Below are positions 32,149 through 39,967 of a stretch of 53,909 nt of DNA, piece by piece (the stretch's first letter is position 1; each line of letters opens with the position of its first letter). This DNA comes from Nocardioides bruguierae (GTDB taxonomy: Bacteria; Actinomycetota; Actinomycetes; Propionibacteriales; Nocardioidaceae). Under the pieces are notes generated by a model, which ran no database searches, was not told the origin of the DNA, and saw only the letters and a list, made by a program, of their open reading frames with translations. The position numbers and the translations under genes are program-made. The stretch spans positions 1-53,909 of the forward strand of contig NZ_JAMOIL010000031.1 in the NCBI RefSeq assembly GCF_023656415.1, read 5' to 3'.

Positions 32149-33546
32149 GTGGCCAAGCCGCCGCCGTCCGTCGTCGACACCGTCGTCTCGCTCGCGAAGC
32201 GTCGAGGTTTCGTGTACCCGTGCGGTGAGATCTACGGCGGTACGCGCTCCGCCTGGGACTACGGCCCGCTCGGTGTGGAGCTGAAGGAGAACATCAAGCG
32301 TCAGTGGTGGCGCTCGATGGTGCAGTCGCGCGGCGACGTCGTCGGCCTCGACTCCTCCGTCATCCTCCCGCGCAAGACCTGGGAGGCCTCCGGCCACGTC
32401 GCGACCTTCACGGACCCGCTGACCGAGTGCCAGTCCTGCCACAAGCGCTTCCGCGCCGACCACCTGCAGGAGGCCGTCGCCGAGAAGAAGGGCATCGACG
32501 ACCCGGACACCGTGCCGATGTCGGAGATCGCCTGCACCAACTGCGGCACCCGCGGCGCCTGGACCGAGCCGAAGCAGTTCTCCGGCCTGCTCAAGACCTA
32601 CCTCGGCGTCGTCGAGGACGAGTCCGGCCTGCACTACCTGCGGCCCGAGACCGCCCAGGGCATCTTCCTTAACTTCGCCAACGTGGTGACCAGCCAGCGG
32701 ATGAAGCCCCCGTTCGGCATCGCGCAGATCGGCAAGTCGTTCCGCAACGAGATCACGCCGGGCAACTTCATCTTCCGCACCCGCGAGTTCGAGCAGATGG
32801 AGATGGAGTTCTTCGTCAAGCCGGGTGAGGACGAGGAGTGGCACCAGTACTGGTTGGACACCCGGACCGCCTGGTACACCGACCTCGGCATCAACCCCGA
32901 CAACCTGCGGCACTACGAGCACGCTCAGGAGAAGCTCTCCCACTACTCCAAGCGGACCGTCGACATCGAGTACCGCTTCGGCTTCCCGGGCTCGGAGTGG
33001 GGCGAGCTCGAGGGCGTCGCCAACCGCACGGACTTCGACCTGTCCACCCACGCCGAGCACTCCGGCAAGGACCTGTCGTACTTCGACCAGGCCGCCGGCG
33101 AGCGCTACACGCCCTACGTCATCGAGCCGGCAGCCGGTCTGTCCCGCTCCCTGATGACCTTCCTGGTCGACGCCTACCACGAGGACGAGGCGCCGAACAC
33201 GAAGGGCGGCGTCGACAAGCGCGTCGTGCTGCGCCTCGACCCGCGCCTGGCGCCGGTCAAGGTCGCGGTGCTGCCGCTCTCGCGCAACGCCGACCTCTCG
33301 CCCAAGGCCAAGGACCTCGCCGCCGAGCTGCGCAAGCACTGGAACGTCGACTTCGACGACGCCGGCGCCATCGGCAAGCGCTACCGCCGCCAGGACGAGA
33401 TCGGCACGCCGTTCTGCGTCACGGTCGACTTCGACACCCTCGAGGACGACGCGGTGACCATCCGCGAGCGCGACACCATGAACCAGCAGCGCGTCTCGCT
33501 GGACCAGGTCGTCTCCTTCATGGCGGGTCGCCTGATTGGCTCCTGA
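32149..33546 (+). CDS. glyS: Glycine--tRNA ligase
   Basis: 465 aa, the single-chain homodimeric class II GlyRS found in actinobacteria (not the alpha2-beta2 form). It opens with VVSLAKRRGFVYPCGEIYGGTRSAWDYGPLG. Class II motif 2 is around GKSFRNEITPGNFIFRTREFEQMEMEFF, and motif 3 is IEPAAGLSRSLMTFL. A C-terminal anticodon-binding domain (APVKVAVLPLSRNADLSPKA) ends the protein. AAGGGA lies 6 nt before the GTG. The glyS-dus-dgt-dnaG neighbourhood is conserved. Confidence 0.97.
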   Translation: MAKPPPSVVDTVVSLAKRRGFVYPCGEIYGGTRSAWDYGPLGVELKENIKRQWWRSMVQSRGDVVGLDSSVILPRKTWEASGHVATFTDPLTECQSCHKRFRADHLQEAVAEKKGIDDPDTVPMSEIACTNCGTRGAWTEPKQFSGLLKTYLGVVEDESGLHYLRPETAQGIFLNFANVVTSQRMKPPFGIAQIGKSFRNEITPGNFIFRTREFEQMEMEFFVKPGEDEEWHQYWLDTRTAWYTDLGINPDNLRHYEHAQEKLSHYSKRTVDIEYRFGFPGSEWGELEGVANRTDFDLSTHAEHSGKDLSYFDQAAGERYTPYVIEPAAGLSRSLMTFLVDAYHEDEAPNTKGGVDKRVVLRLDPRLAPVKVAVLPLSRNADLSPKAKDLAAELRKHWNVDFDDAGAIGKRYRRQDEIGTPFCVTVDFDTLEDDAVTIRERDTMNQQRVSLDQVVSFMAGRLIGS

Positions 33547-33554
33547 TCCGTGTG

Positions 33555-33560
33555 GACAAT
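33555..33560 (+). promoter_or_regulatory. -10 box for the lipoprotein gene
   Basis: GACAAT, 6 nt (GGCGGG) before the ATG at 33567. Confidence 0.45.
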
Positions 33561-33566
33561 GGCGGG

Positions 33567-34283
33567 ATGAGCATCACCCCCCGCCGCACACGCTCGCGCA
33601 GCACCCGGGGCACGGCCCCGGCCGCAGCCTCCGCGCTGCTGGCCGGGGCCGTGCTGCTGGCCGGAGCCCTCACGGCGTGCTCGGGCGACGACGACCCCGC
33701 CGACGGTGCCACGAGCGCCGGCACCGCCGCGTCCGAGCCGACCGCCACGTCCACGCTGCCGGTGCCGGACGGCGTCACCCTGACCCCCGAGGGCACCTCG
33801 CTGAAGGTGGGGGAGCCCGCGACCGTGGCGTACCGGGTGAGCCAGAAGAAGGTCGGGGTGCTGCGGATCAAGGTGACCAGGCTCCAGCGGACGACGTTCG
33901 CCCGCTCGTTCTCCGGGTGGCGGCTGCCGGCCTCGGTGAAGTCGTCGCGGCCCTACTTCGTGACCGCCACCTTCACCAACCTCGGCCGCACCAACCTGGC
34001 CGGTCAGCGCCCCCCGCTGTACCTCAGCGACGGTGACGGCGTGCTCGTGGAGTCCTCCCAGTTCGCCAGCCGCTTCGACGCCTGCCCGTCGGACTCCTTC
34101 CCGCGCGGGTTCGCCCGGGGCAGCAAGGTCACCACCTGCCTGGTCTACCTCGTGCCCGACGACGGCTCGCTGGAGTCGATCGCCTTCCGCCCGACGCAGG
34201 ACGTCGCGGCCATCACCTGGAAGGGCAAGGTCGTGGCGGTGGGCGCGAAGAAGAAGATCACGAAGAAGTCGGGCAAGCGCTGA
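33567..34283 (+). CDS. Hypothetical secreted lipoprotein
   Basis: 238 aa. Basic start, hydrophobic core (ASALLAGAVLLAGALTAC) and lipobox Cys, then an acidic/Thr-Ala linker to about residue 65. The remainder is a beta-rich domain (SLKVGEPATVAYRVSQKKVGVLRIKVTRL; PYFVTATFTNLGR; TCLVYLVPDDGSLESIAFRP) resembling DUF4352/telokin-like Ig folds. The protein ends in a Lys-rich tail. Function unknown. It starts 20 nt after glyS, yet has its own -10 hexamer. Confidence 0.8.
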   Translation: MSITPRRTRSRSTRGTAPAAASALLAGAVLLAGALTACSGDDDPADGATSAGTAASEPTATSTLPVPDGVTLTPEGTSLKVGEPATVAYRVSQKKVGVLRIKVTRLQRTTFARSFSGWRLPASVKSSRPYFVTATFTNLGRTNLAGQRPPLYLSDGDGVLVESSQFASRFDACPSDSFPRGFARGSKVTTCLVYLVPDDGSLESIAFRPTQDVAAITWKGKVVAVGAKKKITKKSGKR

Positions 34284-34298
34284 GCCGGGAGGGACCGC

Positions 34299-34970
34299 TC
34301 ACGGGCGGTGCGCGACCAGCAGCCGACCTGTCCAGGTGCCAGGGGAGTAGGGCCGCCCGGTGGGCGAGCCCACGCGTCCGCCCGCCTCGCTGAGCAGCAG
34401 GGAGCCGGGTGCGTGGTCCCAGGGCTTGGTCTTGGGGAAGACCCCGAGCCGGGCCTCGCCGAGCGCGAGCCGCGGGTAGTCGATGCCGCAGGCCGTGGCG
34501 GTGACCAGGCGCGAGGCCCCGGTGGACGACGGCCGCAGCCGCTCCCCGTCGGCGTACGCGCCGCCTCCCAGTTCGGCCACGAAGGCGCGGCGGTGCTGCG
34601 GCTGCCAGATCCAGGAGCGCACGACCTCGCCGGCCCGGAGCTCGGCCAGCATCACGGCGTGGTCCGGGGACCCGGCCACGAAGTGCCGCGTCCCGTCGAC
34701 GGGGTCGACCGTGAACGCGCGCGGCGCCGCGACCCCTGTCATCACGCCCGGGTCCGACGCCACCGCCTCCTCGCCGACCACGACGGCGTCCGGGAAGGCT
34801 CCGCGCAGGCGCGCGGTGATGACCTGCTCGGCCTCGCGGTCGGCGACCGTGACGAGGTCGAAGCGGTGCGCCTTGCTGGCCACGTCCGCGGCGTCGAGGT
34901 GGCCGAAGCGGGGCGTGATCACCTCGGCCGCGACCTCGGTGAGCATCTCCAGCACGCCGTCGGTGTCCAC
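34299..34970 (-). CDS. Inositol monophosphatase-family phosphatase
   Basis: 223 aa. Metal-site motifs: VVVGEEAV (Glu), FTVDPVDGTRHFVAGSPD (DPxDGT) and KPWDHAPGSLLLSEAGG (WDxAxG). These define the Li+-sensitive IMPase/HisN superfamily. Substrate could be inositol phosphate, histidinol phosphate or a nucleotide phosphate; sequence alone does not decide. GTG at 34970 has TAGAGT 7 nt upstream. Divergent from the dus gene and convergent with the lipoprotein gene (15-nt gap). Confidence 0.9.
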   Translation of the reverse strand: MDTDGVLEMLTEVAAEVITPRFGHLDAADVASKAHRFDLVTVADREAEQVITARLRGAFPDAVVVGEEAVASDPGVMTGVAAPRAFTVDPVDGTRHFVAGSPDHAVMLAELRAGEVVRSWIWQPQHRRAFVAELGGGAYADGERLRPSSTGASRLVTATACGIDYPRLALGEARLGVFPKTKPWDHAPGSLLLSEAGGRVGSPTGRPYSPGTWTGRLLVAHRP

Positions 34971-34977
34971 CCGCCTC

Positions 34978-34983
34978 ACTCTA
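34978..34983 (-). promoter_or_regulatory. -10 box for the IMPase-family gene
   Basis: TAGAGT on the minus strand; 7 nt to the GTG at 34970. Confidence 0.5.
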
Positions 34984-35037
34984 GGGACGCCGGCAGTCGA
35001 TTCGCGCGGCGCCCGCCACCGGCGGATCATGGAGGTC

Positions 35038-36201
35038 ATGTCCGCCGCCACCACCGCGCCCCACCCCGGTCCGACGTCAGGCCTCACGTTGGGGAACCTG
35101 CACGTCGACGCACCCGTGGTGCTCGCGCCGATGGCCGGCATCACCAACGCGGCCTACCGCCGCCTGTGCGCGGAGCAGGGCGCCGGACTCTACGTCTGCG
35201 AGATGATCACCAGCCGCGGCCTGGTCGAGGGCGACCAGCACACCCAGGACATGCTGGTCTTCGACGAGCTGGAGACGACCCGCTCGGTGCAGCTGTACGG
35301 GACCGACCCCTACTACGTGGGTCGCGCGGTGCAGATCCTCTGCGAGGAGCACGGCGTCGCCCACGTCGACCTCAACTTCGGCTGCCCCGTGCCCAAGGTG
35401 ACGCGCAAGGGCGGTGGCGGTGCGCTGCCGTGGAAGCGGGGGCTGCTGCGCGAGATCCTCGAGCAGGCGGTGAAGGCCGCCGAGCCGTTCGGCGTGCCGG
35501 TCACGATGAAGACCCGCAAGGGCCTGGACGACGACCACCTGACGTTCCTGGACGCCGGCCGGATCGCCGCCGAGACCGGCGCCGCGGCCATCGCGCTGCA
35601 CGGACGGACGGTGGCGCAGGCCTACTCCGGCCAGGCGGACTGGGAGTCCATCGCCGCGCTCGTGGAGGCCGTCGACATCCCCGTGCTGGGCAACGGGGAC
35701 ATCTGGGAGGCGGCCGACGCCCTGCGGATGGTCGAGCAGACCGGCGTGGCCGGCGTCGTCGTCGGCCGCGGCTGCCTGGGGCGTCCCTGGCTGTTCCGCG
35801 ACCTGGCCGCGGCGTTCGCCGGCGAGGAGGTCGCCACCCTGCCCACCCTCGGCGAGGTCGCGGGCATGATGCGGCGGCACGCCGAGCTGCTGTGCCAGCA
35901 CATGGGGGAGGAACGCGGCTGCAAGGAGTTCCGCAAGCACGTCTCCTGGTACCTCAAGGGCTTCGCCGCCGGGGGCGAGCTGCGCAAGGCGCTCGCCCTC
36001 GTGGTCACGCTCGAGGACGTCGACCGGCTGCTGGCCGAGCTCGACCCGACCGAGCCGTTCCCGGTCTCCGAGCTGGGCACGCCGCGCGGCCGCCAGGGCT
36101 CGCCGCGGTCGAAGGTGGTGCTGCCCGAGGGGTGGCTCGACGACACCGACGGTGCCCGGTGCGCGATCACCGAGGACGCGGGCGCGCCCACCGGCGGTTG
36201 A
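35038..36201 (+). CDS. dusB: tRNA-dihydrouridine synthase (DusB-like)
   Basis: 387 aa. FMN barrel with APMAGITNAAYRRLCAEQGAG at the N-terminus, SVQLYGTDPYYV, DLNFGCPVPKVTRKGGGGAL (catalytic Cys), MKTRKG, ALHGRTVAQAYSG and NGDIWEAADALRM; the C-terminal helical tRNA-binding domain has FRKHVSWYLKG. It reduces uridine to dihydrouridine in tRNA D-loops. The B-type assignment rests on overall likeness. GGAGG is only 2 nt from this ATG; an in-frame ATG at 35029 is an alternative. Confidence 0.93.
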   Translation: MSAATTAPHPGPTSGLTLGNLHVDAPVVLAPMAGITNAAYRRLCAEQGAGLYVCEMITSRGLVEGDQHTQDMLVFDELETTRSVQLYGTDPYYVGRAVQILCEEHGVAHVDLNFGCPVPKVTRKGGGGALPWKRGLLREILEQAVKAAEPFGVPVTMKTRKGLDDDHLTFLDAGRIAAETGAAAIALHGRTVAQAYSGQADWESIAALVEAVDIPVLGNGDIWEAADALRMVEQTGVAGVVVGRGCLGRPWLFRDLAAAFAGEEVATLPTLGEVAGMMRRHAELLCQHMGEERGCKEFRKHVSWYLKGFAAGGELRKALALVVTLEDVDRLLAELDPTEPFPVSELGTPRGRQGSPRSKVVLPEGWLDDTDGARCAITEDAGAPTGG

Positions 36202-36384
36202 GTCGCTGCTGGCGTCCCGCCCGCCGCGGTCGGCGGTTCTGCCGCACGTTCATCAGGAATGGGCAGATGATGGGCCCGATTGCCGATTCAAGTACCAGAT
36301 GTGCTTGGCTACCGGACCCAGAGCCACCAGTCCTGCTGGTGCTGCACGACCACGAGCCCCGATCACGAAGGCCCTGAACCCCAC

Positions 36385-37437
36385 GTGAAGCGAGACGCAG
36401 CGACCCGAGACGCGGTCACCCGAGACAAGGGAGGCCACGCGGCGCGCCCCGCGCGACGCCCCCGGCCCTCATTCGCGACCCTCGTCGCGGCCCCCGTCGC
36501 CCTCCTGGCGACCAGCGGTGCCGTGGCCGTGGGTGTCGCCGCGGGCAGCGGTCAGGTCGACGAGGCCACCGTGACGGCGACGTCCGTCTCCTACACCCTG
36601 GACGACGGGCTGTCCCTGCCCGGCGAGGCAGCGGTCGACACCGCGCCCCCGGCCGTCACCACCTCGCGCGACGTGCTCAGCCGCAGCCTGGACCGCACCG
36701 CTCCCCGCACCACGCCGGCCGAGCAGCGGGCCGCCCGCGCGGCGGCCCGGCGCGCCGCCCTGACGCCCGCCGAGCGCACGCTGCAGCGGGTGCTCTCCGA
36801 CCGGGCCGTCCGTCGGGCCGCGGCCGCGGCGGACACCCGGCTGTGGGCCACCGCGCCGCTCAACCTCTGGCGCACGCCGGCCGCCGACAGCAAGCAGGCC
36901 GGCCTGCTCGACGAGGGCCAGAAGGTCCTCGTGACCGGGCGGTCCCTGCGTGGCCGCGAGGAGGTCGTCGTCGGCGGCACCGCGCGCTGGGTGACGGCCG
37001 GCTACCTCTCCGACGAGGACCCGACCGAGGTCGAGGAGACCGAGGACGCCACGGCGGGCTCGGGAACCACCGCCGCCCGCGGCACCGGTGGCACCTGCAC
37101 CAACGGCTCCTCGGTGCCCTCCGGCGTGAGCGCGGGCGTCGTCGCCACGCACGAGGCCGTGTGCGCGCGCTGGCCCGAGATCACCTCCTACGGCACGTTC
37201 CGCAGCGACGGCGAGCACAGCCAGGGCCTCGCGATCGACGTCATGGTCTCCGGCGACCTGGGCTGGGACGTCGCCGACTACCTGCGCGCCAACTACTCCG
37301 CGCTCGACATCGAGTACCTGATCTACGCCCAGCACATCTGGTCGGTGGAGCGGGCGAGCGAGGGCTGGCGGCCGATGGAGGACCGGGGCTCCACCACCGC
37401 GAACCACTACGACCACGTGCACGTCACCACGTACTGA
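36385..37437 (+). CDS. Secreted SH3-like / M15-like (ARB_07466-type) cell-wall protein
   Basis: 350 aa. A charged leader (RDAATRDAVTRDKGG) precedes one hydrophobic segment (TLVAAPVALLATSGAVAVGVAAG), so it is exported or membrane-anchored. A long Ala/Arg-rich region follows, then an SH3-like module (WATAPLNLWRTPAADSKQAGLL...RWVTAGYLS). The C-terminal domain has FRSDGEHSQGLAIDVMVSG and NHYDHVHVTTY, the His/Asp/His layout of M15-like zinc peptidases. A peptidoglycan-processing role is likely but unproven. GTG 36385 is the most plausible start. The 183-nt upstream gap is relatively AT-rich and holds no recognised riboswitch. Confidence 0.75.
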   Translation: MKRDAATRDAVTRDKGGHAARPARRPRPSFATLVAAPVALLATSGAVAVGVAAGSGQVDEATVTATSVSYTLDDGLSLPGEAAVDTAPPAVTTSRDVLSRSLDRTAPRTTPAEQRAARAAARRAALTPAERTLQRVLSDRAVRRAAAAADTRLWATAPLNLWRTPAADSKQAGLLDEGQKVLVTGRSLRGREEVVVGGTARWVTAGYLSDEDPTEVEETEDATAGSGTTAARGTGGTCTNGSSVPSGVSAGVVATHEAVCARWPEITSYGTFRSDGEHSQGLAIDVMVSGDLGWDVADYLRANYSALDIEYLIYAQHIWSVERASEGWRPMEDRGSTTANHYDHVHVTTY

Positions 37438-37507
37438 GCGCGCCGGGTCGACAGGTCCCGTGGGGGCCGTGCTCGGCACCGCCGGACGAACGGTCGGTGC
37501 TGGGCCC

Positions 37508-37513
37508 TAGAGT
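37508..37513 (+). promoter_or_regulatory. -10 box for dgt
   Basis: TAGAGT, 7 nt before the ATG at 37521. Confidence 0.5.
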
Positions 37514-37520
37514 GCCCGCG

Positions 37521-38798
37521 ATGGACGCCGACGACCTCTACGACGCCGCTGCGGCGGAACGTCTCGTGCCCGAGCCGCCCAAGCGGGTGGACGCCCCCGA
37601 GCGGACCCCGTTCGAGCGCGACCGCGCGCGCGTCGTGCACGCCGCGTCCTCGCGCCGCCTGGCGGCCAAGACGCAGGTGGTGGGTCCCAGCAGCGACGAC
37701 TTCGTCCGCAACCGGCTCACGCACTCCCTCGAGGTCGCCCAGGTCGCGCGGGACCTCTCCCGGGCGCTGGGCTCGCAGCCCGACATCGCCGAGACGGCCG
37801 CGCTGGCCCACGACCTCGGCCACCCGCCCTTCGGGCACAACGGCGAGCGGCTGCTCGCGACCGTCAGCGAGTCCTGCGGTGGGTTCGAGGGCAACGCCCA
37901 GACCCTGCGGCTGCTGACGCGGCTGGAGGCCAAGTCGGTGGACGCCGCCGGCCGCTCGGTCGGGCTGAACCTCACCCGTGCCACGCTCGACGCCTGCACC
38001 AAGTACCCCTGGACGCGGGACGAGGCCGAGCCGGCCGGCGGGGTGCACACCGACGGGACTCCCCGGGGCGTGGTGAAGTTCGGTGTCTACGACGACGACC
38101 TCCCCGTCTTCACCTGGCTGCGCCGCGGGGCGCCCACGGGGGAGGGGTCCCGCCGACGCTGCCTGGAGGCCCAGGTGATGGACCTCGCCGACGACGTCGC
38201 CTACTCCGTGCACGACGTGGAGGACGGGGTGGTGGCCGGCAAGATCGACCTCACCCGGCTCGACGTGGCCGCGCTGGGCGAGACGGTGCGCACCTGGTAC
38301 GTGCCCGACGCCGACGACGCGACGCTGGCCGCCGTGCTCGCCGACCTGCGAGCGGTCGGCTCCTGGCCGGGCCGCGCGCACGACGGCAGCCGAGCCGCCC
38401 TCGCGGCGCTGAAGAACCTCACCAGCGACCTCATCGGTCGGTTCTGCGGGGACGTGCAGACCGCCACGTCCGCCGCTGCTGACGGCCCCTTCGTCCGCTA
38501 CGCCACCGACCTCGTCGTGCCTCGCCGCACCCTGCTCGAGATCAGCCTGCTCAAGGGCGTGGCCGCCCACTACGTCATGCAGACCGACGAGCGCCTGGCC
38601 CTGCTGGAGCGCCAGCGCGAGCTGCTCGCCGAGCTGGTGACCGTGCTGTGCGAGCGCGGCCCCGAGGTGCTCGACCGCCCGTTCGCCGACGACTGGCGCG
38701 ACGCGGCGGACGACGCCGGGCGGCTGCGCGTGGTGGTCGACCAGGTCGCCAGCCTCACCGACGCCTCCGCCGTCGCCTGGCACCAGCGCCTCTGCTGA
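37521..38798 (+). CDS. dgt: Deoxyguanosinetriphosphate triphosphohydrolase-like protein
   Basis: 425 aa, HD-domain family. Metal ligands: RLTHSLEVAQVARD (H), AALAHDLGHPPFGHNGE (HD) and AQVMDLADDVAYSVHD (D). The N-terminal stretch TPFERDRARVVHAASSRRLAAKTQV is typical. It hydrolyses dNTPs (dGTP preferred in E. coli) to deoxynucleoside and triphosphate. It precedes dnaG as in many actinobacteria, now separated by a dehydrogenase gene and a repeat. Confidence 0.95.
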   Translation: MDADDLYDAAAAERLVPEPPKRVDAPERTPFERDRARVVHAASSRRLAAKTQVVGPSSDDFVRNRLTHSLEVAQVARDLSRALGSQPDIAETAALAHDLGHPPFGHNGERLLATVSESCGGFEGNAQTLRLLTRLEAKSVDAAGRSVGLNLTRATLDACTKYPWTRDEAEPAGGVHTDGTPRGVVKFGVYDDDLPVFTWLRRGAPTGEGSRRRCLEAQVMDLADDVAYSVHDVEDGVVAGKIDLTRLDVAALGETVRTWYVPDADDATLAAVLADLRAVGSWPGRAHDGSRAALAALKNLTSDLIGRFCGDVQTATSAAADGPFVRYATDLVVPRRTLLEISLLKGVAAHYVMQTDERLALLERQRELLAELVTVLCERGPEVLDRPFADDWRDAADDAGRLRVVVDQVASLTDASAVAWHQRLC

Positions 38799-38824
38799 CA
38801 CCTGCTCGCACCGGCGCCCACCGG

Positions 38825-38889
38825 TGGTCGAGGAAGGCCGAGGCCTGACCTCCGATGGTCGAGGAAGGACGAAGTCCTGTCGCGAGACC
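38825..38889. repeat. Two tandem REP-like palindromic repeats
   Basis: Two copies beginning TGGTCGAGGAAGG (38825 and 38856). Copy 1 folds through AGGCC-GA-GGCCT and copy 2 through AGGAC-GAA-GTCCT, a compensatory pair change in the stem. Copy 2 closes with GCGAGACC pairing back to GGTC. This GGTCGAG...CGAGACC type is frequent between genes in Nocardioides relatives. Confidence 0.75.
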
Positions 38890-38947
38890 GGAGGCGCGCA
38901 CGTCCGCCCACCGTCCGGGCGGGTGATCGCCTCGACAGCCGTCGGAC

Positions 38948-38953
38948 TAGGTT
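38948..38953 (+). promoter_or_regulatory. -10 box for the 2-hydroxyacid dehydrogenase gene
   Basis: TAGGTT, 7 nt before the ATG at 38961. Confidence 0.5.
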
Positions 38954-38960
38954 CGGTCCC

Positions 38961-39890
38961 ATGAGCGATCCCCTCGTCTGGCTGCCGTTCGACCCCGCCG
39001 ACCTCGGTGAGGGCCTGCCCACGAACCTGCGCTACGAGCACGTCGACCCGCGCGAGCAGGTGCCGGCCTCGGTCTCGGAGGTCGCCTACTTCGTCGCGCC
39101 CTACGGGATGAGCCCCGCGGTGGCCGAGGCGGTGCCGCAGATGAGCAGCCTCCAGGTGCTCCAGGTGCTCTCCGCGGGCGTCGACAACGTGCGCGGCGTG
39201 GTGCCCGAGGGCGTGACCCTGTGCAACGGCCGTGGCATCCACGACACCTCCACCGCCGAGCTGACCCTCACCCTCACCCTGGCGGCGATGAACGGCGTGC
39301 CGGCGATGGTGCGCGACCAGCAGGCGTCCCGCTGGACGACGCCCTGGCGCACCGCCCTGGCCGACCGGAAGGTCGTGCTGGTGGGCTACGGGTCCATCGG
39401 CTCGGCCATCGAGGCCAGGTTCGCCCCGTTCGAGGTCGAGGTCGTGCGGGTGGCGCGCACCGCCCGTGACACGGACGCCGGCCACGTCCACGCCTTCACC
39501 GAGCTGGGCGACCTGGTCGCCGACGCCGACGTCGTCGTCCTCATCTGCCCGCTCACCGACGAGACGCGCGGGCTGGTCGACGCCGACCTGCTCGCCCGGA
39601 TGCCCGACGGCGCGCTCCTGGTCAACATGGCCCGCGGCCCGGTGGTGGACACCTCGGCCCTCGTCGCCGAGCTCCGCTCCGGCCGCCTGCGTGCCGCCGT
39701 CGACGTGCTCCCCGAGGAGCCGCTGCCCGCCGACAGCGAGCTGTGGGCGCTGGAGAACCTGCTCATCTCCCCGCACGTGGGTGGCGCGAGCACGGCGATG
39801 TGGCCCCGGGCCCACCGGCTCGTGCGCTCCCAGCTAGAGAAGTTCGCTGCCGGGCAGCCGCTCGACAACGTCATGGACGGTGCCTACTGA
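38961..39890 (+). CDS. D-isomer-specific 2-hydroxyacid dehydrogenase
   Basis: 309 aa. The NAD-binding Rossmann motif is VVLVGYGSIGSAIEARF. Catalytic residues are Arg in VLICPLTDETRG context, Glu near DVLPEEPLP, and His in SPHVGG. LLVNMARGPVVDTSALV is the family signature. It interconverts a 2-keto acid and D-2-hydroxy acid; phosphoglycerate-type and glyoxylate/hydroxypyruvate-type substrates cannot be separated by eye. It sits alone between dgt and dnaG with its own -10. Confidence 0.92.
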   Translation: MSDPLVWLPFDPADLGEGLPTNLRYEHVDPREQVPASVSEVAYFVAPYGMSPAVAEAVPQMSSLQVLQVLSAGVDNVRGVVPEGVTLCNGRGIHDTSTAELTLTLTLAAMNGVPAMVRDQQASRWTTPWRTALADRKVVLVGYGSIGSAIEARFAPFEVEVVRVARTARDTDAGHVHAFTELGDLVADADVVVLICPLTDETRGLVDADLLARMPDGALLVNMARGPVVDTSALVAELRSGRLRAAVDVLPEEPLPADSELWALENLLISPHVGGASTAMWPRAHRLVRSQLEKFAAGQPLDNVMDGAY

Positions 39891-39955
39891 GCCCCCGGAC
39901 GAGCGGGTCTCCACAGGGGTCCCGGGCGGGCTGCACGCCGCGCCCGGGGCGCCCG

Positions 39956-39961
39956 TAGGAT
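39956..39961 (+). promoter_or_regulatory. -10 box for dnaG
   Basis: TAGGAT, 6 nt before the GTG at 39968. Confidence 0.5.
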
Positions 39962-39967
39962 CGCGTC

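Noticed and set aside
36202..36384. c-di-AMP (ydaO) riboswitch before the SH3/M15-like cell-wall gene
   Set aside because: Such genes are often under this riboswitch, but I could not match its conserved helices or GG-rich junctions. A covariance-model search would decide.
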